Under the pieces are notes generated by a model. It did not search any database. It saw only the letters and a list, made by a program, of their open reading frames with translations, and was not told the origin of the DNA. From Sulfurimonas sp. (GTDB taxonomy: Bacteria > Campylobacterota > Campylobacteria > Campylobacterales > Sulfurimonadaceae), in NCBI GenBank assembly GCA_027063295.1, contig JAMORZ010000111.1:1-9248 (forward strand): a DNA stretch of 9,248 bases, given 5' to 3'. Below, piece by piece: positions 6,519-9,248 of this stretch. Both the position numbers and the translations under genes were made by a program. Every line of letters begins with the position of its first letter. Positions within the stretch are counted from its first letter, which is position 1.

Positions 6519-8109
6519 GTTGTAGTATATCCATATCTTTTTTATACACTTTACTCTCTACACCAAAAATACCAAGCAGTGTGTGAAAGAGATTATCTTG
6601 TGAGTACTCTTTTGCTGCGTTTGTTCTAAGAGACTTTTCATCAAAGATATTTTTCATCCCATCACCAAGCCATAAAAAAGCACCTATATGTGTTTGGGCA
6701 TCTGGTGCCATAAAGTAAGGAAGTCCATGTAGATAGATACCATTCTCACCCAAACTCTCCCCATGATCACTCATATAGATAAGTGCGGTATTGTACTCTT
6801 TGTCATACTGCTTTAAAAAATTTATTGTTTCATTTAAAAAGTTATCTGTATAGAGGATAGCATTGTCATACGCATTTGCTATCTCCTGTTGTGTACATTT
6901 CTCCAGCTGATTTGTCTTACATACAGGCTTAAACTTTTTAAAATCACTTGTATAGCGTTTATAGTATGCAGGACCATGATTACCCATCTGGTGTAGCACT
7001 ATAAAGATATCTTTGTCTTTGTTTTTCTCTATAAAGCTCTCAAGCCCAACAAGCATACCAATATCACGACACTCACCCTCTGTACAGATAGTATTAACAT
7101 CAGTAGACTTATACCCTTCATAAGGTACACGCAGAGCCACCCCTTTGGAGTCTGAGTTGTTATCTCTCCAAAGGATAGCTATATCTTTGGTATGCTTAAG
7201 CACATCTACAACATTCTCTGTGCTTATCCCTTTTTTGTAGCTATAATCCCCACGCCCATACACTGCAAACATACAAGGCACAGACTCAGCTGTAGATGTA
7301 CCACAGGAGCTTACATTTGGAAGGTTGATGATATCTTGTTTTGCCAAAAGTGGGTTGGTCTCTCTCTCATACCCATTAAGGCTAAAATGATCCGCACGAG
7401 CAGCCTCACCAACCACCATAATAACAACTCTGCGTTTTATATCATCTGCATCTCTGTGTAGTTTTGCATCAAGCCCAATCTGTTTTAAAACCAACTCCTC
7501 TTTAAAGTATGTTGCGTTTACATATTTTCCGATAGAGTAGATCCAGTAAGCTGGATTTACAGAGTAGCGAAGTGGTTTGTGCTCTCTAAAAAAAGATGTA
7601 TAGTGCTTGGAGAACGCCAAAATAGACAACACAATCACAACCAAAGAGAGTCCTATCACTTTTACTCTGGTGAAAATATCTTTTTTAAATGGCATTTCAT
7701 CAAGTGGTATTTTGTAAACTATATATGATGGCAACACACCCAAAAGAAGGAAATAGGCAATCTGTTTAAGTGTCACAAGATCAAGAGACTCATCCATATT
7801 GGTCTGCATCATATTTCTAATCATACTGTCATCTATGACAACATTGTATATATTCATAAAGTAGCTTGTCAAAGAGGAGACAAGAAGCACAACTATCATG
7901 ATAGGTTTAAGAGTATATTTTGAACTCACCAAAGAGAAAAGGAAGTTAAAAAGTGCAACCAAAACGATAAAGATAGAGACCAAAAAAAGTCCGTTTTCCC
8001 ACCCAAACGGGTACACCTCCAAAACATTGGAGAAAAAAGCATAATTGTAAAAAGATGCCAAAAATAGACTAAGAGAGAAAATAAGTTTTGTTTTTGTGAT
8101 TGGTTTCAA
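6505..8109 (-). CDS. eptA: Lipid A phosphoethanolamine transferase EptA
   Basis: Inner-membrane enzyme that moves phosphoethanolamine from phosphatidylethanolamine to lipid A, lowering surface charge and cationic peptide binding. The 534 residues align along the whole of E. coli EptA (547). Five N-terminal helices (about 8-30, 38-60, 66-87, 113-133, 148-167) precede a periplasmic sulfatase-fold domain from about 225. Zinc and catalytic residues are present: Glu235 (VVGEAARADHFSLNGYERE), nucleophile Thr273 (SCGTSTAESVPCMF), His378 (GNHGP), Asp448 and His449 (MSDHGESLGENGIYLHG). Six cysteines fit the three family disulfides: 269-279, 342-347 and 397-405. Translation appears to begin at TTG 8109; no ATG or better site lies near, and homology begins there, although the ribosome site is weak. 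In Campylobacter jejuni the related EptC also modifies the flagellar rod protein FlgG, which is relevant beside motor genes. Confidence 0.95.
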   Translation of the reverse strand: MKPITKTKLIFSLSLFLASFYNYAFFSNVLEVYPFGWENGLFLVSIFIVLVALFNFLFSLVSSKYTLKPIMIVVLLVSSLTSYFMNIYNVVIDDSMIRNMMQTNMDESLDLVTLKQIAYFLLLGVLPSYIVYKIPLDEMPFKKDIFTRVKVIGLSLVVIVLSILAFSKHYTSFFREHKPLRYSVNPAYWIYSIGKYVNATYFKEELVLKQIGLDAKLHRDADDIKRRVVIMVVGEAARADHFSLNGYERETNPLLAKQDIINLPNVSSCGTSTAESVPCMFAVYGRGDYSYKKGISTENVVDVLKHTKDIAILWRDNNSDSKGVALRVPYEGYKSTDVNTICTEGECRDIGMLVGLESFIEKNKDKDIFIVLHQMGNHGPAYYKRYTSDFKKFKPVCKTNQLEKCTQQEIANAYDNAILYTDNFLNETINFLKQYDKEYNTALIYMSDHGESLGENGIYLHGLPYFMAPDAQTHIGAFLWLGDGMKNIFDEKSLRTNAAKEYSQDNLFHTLLGIFGVESKVYKKDMDILQHGKQ

Positions 8110-8128
8110 GTGACTACTTTATATTTTT

Positions 8129-8137
8129 TGGTAAAAT
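8129..8137 (+). promoter_or_regulatory. Candidate extended -10 for glmU
   Basis: TGGTAAAAT fits the extended -10 form TGnTATAAT with one mismatch, and is preceded by a T-rich run (8118-8129) as is common in Campylobacterota promoters. RNA would start near 8144, leaving about 29 untranslated bases that contain AAAGAGAA (8161-8168) as the likely ribosome site before ATG 8173. Confidence 0.4.
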
Positions 8138-8141
8138 TATA
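8136..8141 (-). promoter_or_regulatory. Candidate -10 box for eptA
   Basis: On the minus strand a perfect TATAAT (8141-8136), preceded by TTG, would start RNA near 8129, about 20 bases before the TTG start codon. No clear -35 is seen. The box shares bases 8136-8137 with the opposite-strand -10 of glmU. Confidence 0.4.
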
Positions 8142-8172
8142 CAACATTATTACAAATACAAAAGAGAACTCT

Positions 8173-9248
8173 ATGGAAAAAAACAAAATAAGTATCGTCA
8201 TCTTGGCTGCTGGTAAGGGTAGTCGTATGAAATCATCTAAGGCAAAGGTGCTGCACAATATCAGTGGAAAACCTATGCTTTATCATATTATCAAAGCATC
8301 TCAAGAGATATCTGATGATATCACTATCGTCATTGCACACCAAAAAGAAGCAGTCAAAGAGCAGATGGAGAGCTTTTTTGAAAACATAAACTTTGTAGAG
8401 CAAGATGCTACAAACTTTCCAGGTACGGGTGGAGCTATGAAAAATGTAGCACCTAAAAATGAAAAAGTGCTGGTTCTCAATGGAGATATGCCACTCATTA
8501 ATGCTTCAGCACTGCAAGGGTTTTTAGATACACAAGCAGATATTATTATGTCTGTTTTTGACCTTGAAGATCCAAGCGGATATGGTCGTGTTATCATCGA
8601 AGATGGCAAGGTGCAGTATATTGTGGAGCAAAAAGATGCTAATGAAAAAGAACTTGCAACCACCACAGTAAACGCAGGTATCTATGCATTTAGCAAAGAG
8701 GTGATAGAGAAGTATATCCCACAACTAAGCAATGACAATGCTCAAGAGGAGTACTACCTCACAGATGTAATAGCAATGGCAAAAAATGATGGACTAAGCA
8801 TCGCTCCACTTTTAGTAGATGAGGAGCACTTCAAAGGGGTAAACTCCAAAAAAGATCTTGCAGATGCAGAGGTGATAATGCAAGAGCATATAAAAACAAA
8901 ATGGATGCAAGAGGGTGTAAGTATGCAGCTTCCTGAGTCGATTTACATAGAATCAACTGTAGTGTTTGAAGGGGAATGTACAGTAGAGAATGGTGTAAGA
9001 CTTTGTGGTGAGACACTCATCTCACACTCACACATCAAAGCCCACTCAGTTATAGAGGACTCTATTGTCAAAAACTCAGATGTTGGACCACTTGCACACC
9101 TTCGCCCAGCTTCTGTGATAGAAAGTACCCACATCGGAAACTTTGTAGAGGTGAAAAAATCAAGCCTCAAAGGGGTAAAAGCGGGACACTTAAGCTACCT
9201 TGGAGATGCACAGATAGATGAGGGAACAAACATAGGTGCAGGAACAAT
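8173..9248 (+). CDS. glmU: Bifunctional UDP-GlcNAc pyrophosphorylase / GlcN-1-P acetyltransferase GlmU, 3' end missing
   Basis: Cytoplasmic enzyme that acetylates glucosamine-1-phosphate and then couples it to UTP, giving UDP-GlcNAc for peptidoglycan and lipid A. The frame starts at ATG 8173 and is open to the window end, giving 358 residues of an expected 430-460. The N-terminal uridylyltransferase shows the nucleotide loop LAAGKGSRMKSSKAKVLH (11-28), FPGTGGAM near 82-89, Mg-binding Asp105 in NGDMPL, GYGRV (136-140), VEQKDA (151-156), VNAGIY (166-171), EEYYLTD (192-198) and the second metal residue Asn224 in KGVNSKK. The left-handed beta-helix acetyltransferase follows from about 250, with GPLAHLRP, GNFVEVKKS and AGHLSYLGDA; His339 is the expected catalytic base. 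The product ends at NIGAGT, just where the CoA-binding part would begin. It is divergent from eptA across 63 bases. Confidence 0.95.
   Translation, partial: MEKNKISIVILAAGKGSRMKSSKAKVLHNISGKPMLYHIIKASQEISDDITIVIAHQKEAVKEQMESFFENINFVEQDATNFPGTGGAMKNVAPKNEKVLVLNGDMPLINASALQGFLDTQADIIMSVFDLEDPSGYGRVIIEDGKVQYIVEQKDANEKELATTTVNAGIYAFSKEVIEKYIPQLSNDNAQEEYYLTDVIAMAKNDGLSIAPLLVDEEHFKGVNSKKDLADAEVIMQEHIKTKWMQEGVSMQLPESIYIESTVVFEGECTVENGVRLCGETLISHSHIKAHSVIEDSIVKNSDVGPLAHLRPASVIESTHIGNFVEVKKSSLKGVKAGHLSYLGDAQIDEGTNIGAGT

Noticed and set aside
8253..8440. GlmU FPGTGGAM in place of the E. coli GTGHA motif
   Set aside because: Campylobacter and Helicobacter GlmU proteins, as I recall them, also have Gly/Ala-type variants here, so this is lineage-typical rather than a defect.
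8301..9170. Minus-strand open frames opposite glmU
   Set aside because: They are mirror frames of the conserved glmU coding sequence.
1..9248. CRISPR, insertion sequence, toxin-antitoxin, phage-defence or biosynthetic cluster
   Set aside because: No spaced direct repeats, transposase, small paired genes or defence domains were found; the genes are core envelope, flagellar and RNA-modification genes with uniform composition.

Overview
The window reads as a compact, AT-rich chromosomal segment from a member of the Campylobacterota (Epsilonproteobacteria), probably a free-living, Sulfurimonas/Sulfurovum-like organism rather than a host-restricted Campylobacter or Helicobacter. The evidence is protein style: a PomA/PomB-like stator, a TrmA carrying a cysteine cluster, a TrkA-like soluble protein of a type I associate with this phylum, and Lys/Ile/Phe/Asn-rich coding. 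The genus is inference. I see no rRNA, tRNA, CRISPR array, insertion sequence, prophage or plasmid feature, and every stretch over 300 bases is coding.

Layout. Bases 1-393 (+) hold the C-terminal end of an acyl-CoA/acyl-ACP synthetase (AMP-binding enzyme). It converges, with one base between the stop codons, on a long minus-strand gene series. Read in transcription order (right to left), that series is: eptA, lipid A phosphoethanolamine transferase (8109-6505); a PAP2-family membrane phosphatase overlapping it (6518-5835); a 52-base gap with a promoter candidate; a MotA/PomA-type stator protein (5782-5018); MotB/PomB (5006-4230); fliP, a flagellar export gate component (4230-3496); trmA, tRNA m5U54 methyltransferase (start corrected to 3487, end 2378); an exported coiled-coil protein with an SH3-like tail (2376-1816); and a TrkA-like RCK protein with a possible USP-like C-terminal half (start corrected to 1801, end 395). 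Spacings are from -14 to +14 bases except at the 52-base gap, so the minus strand looks like two transcription units: eptA-PAP2 and the motor/trmA unit. At the right edge glmU (8173 onward, +, cut by the window end) diverges from eptA across a 63-base gap whose two best -10 boxes overlap on opposite strands.

How the genes fit together. eptA plus the PAP2 phosphatase form a plausible envelope-modification pair, like the H. pylori arrangement in which a lipid A 1-phosphatase precedes phosphoethanolamine addition. glmU supplies UDP-GlcNAc for lipid A and peptidoglycan. PomA, PomB and FliP are flagellar, and the ion-path residues visible in PomA/PomB favour Na+ as coupling ion.

I found no clearly new multi-gene system. 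The most interesting points are a TrmA with the four-cysteine [4Fe-4S] pattern of RlmD, the Na+-type stator signature, the unrecognised coiled-coil/SH3-like protein directly after the motor genes, and the overlapping divergent promoters between eptA and glmU.
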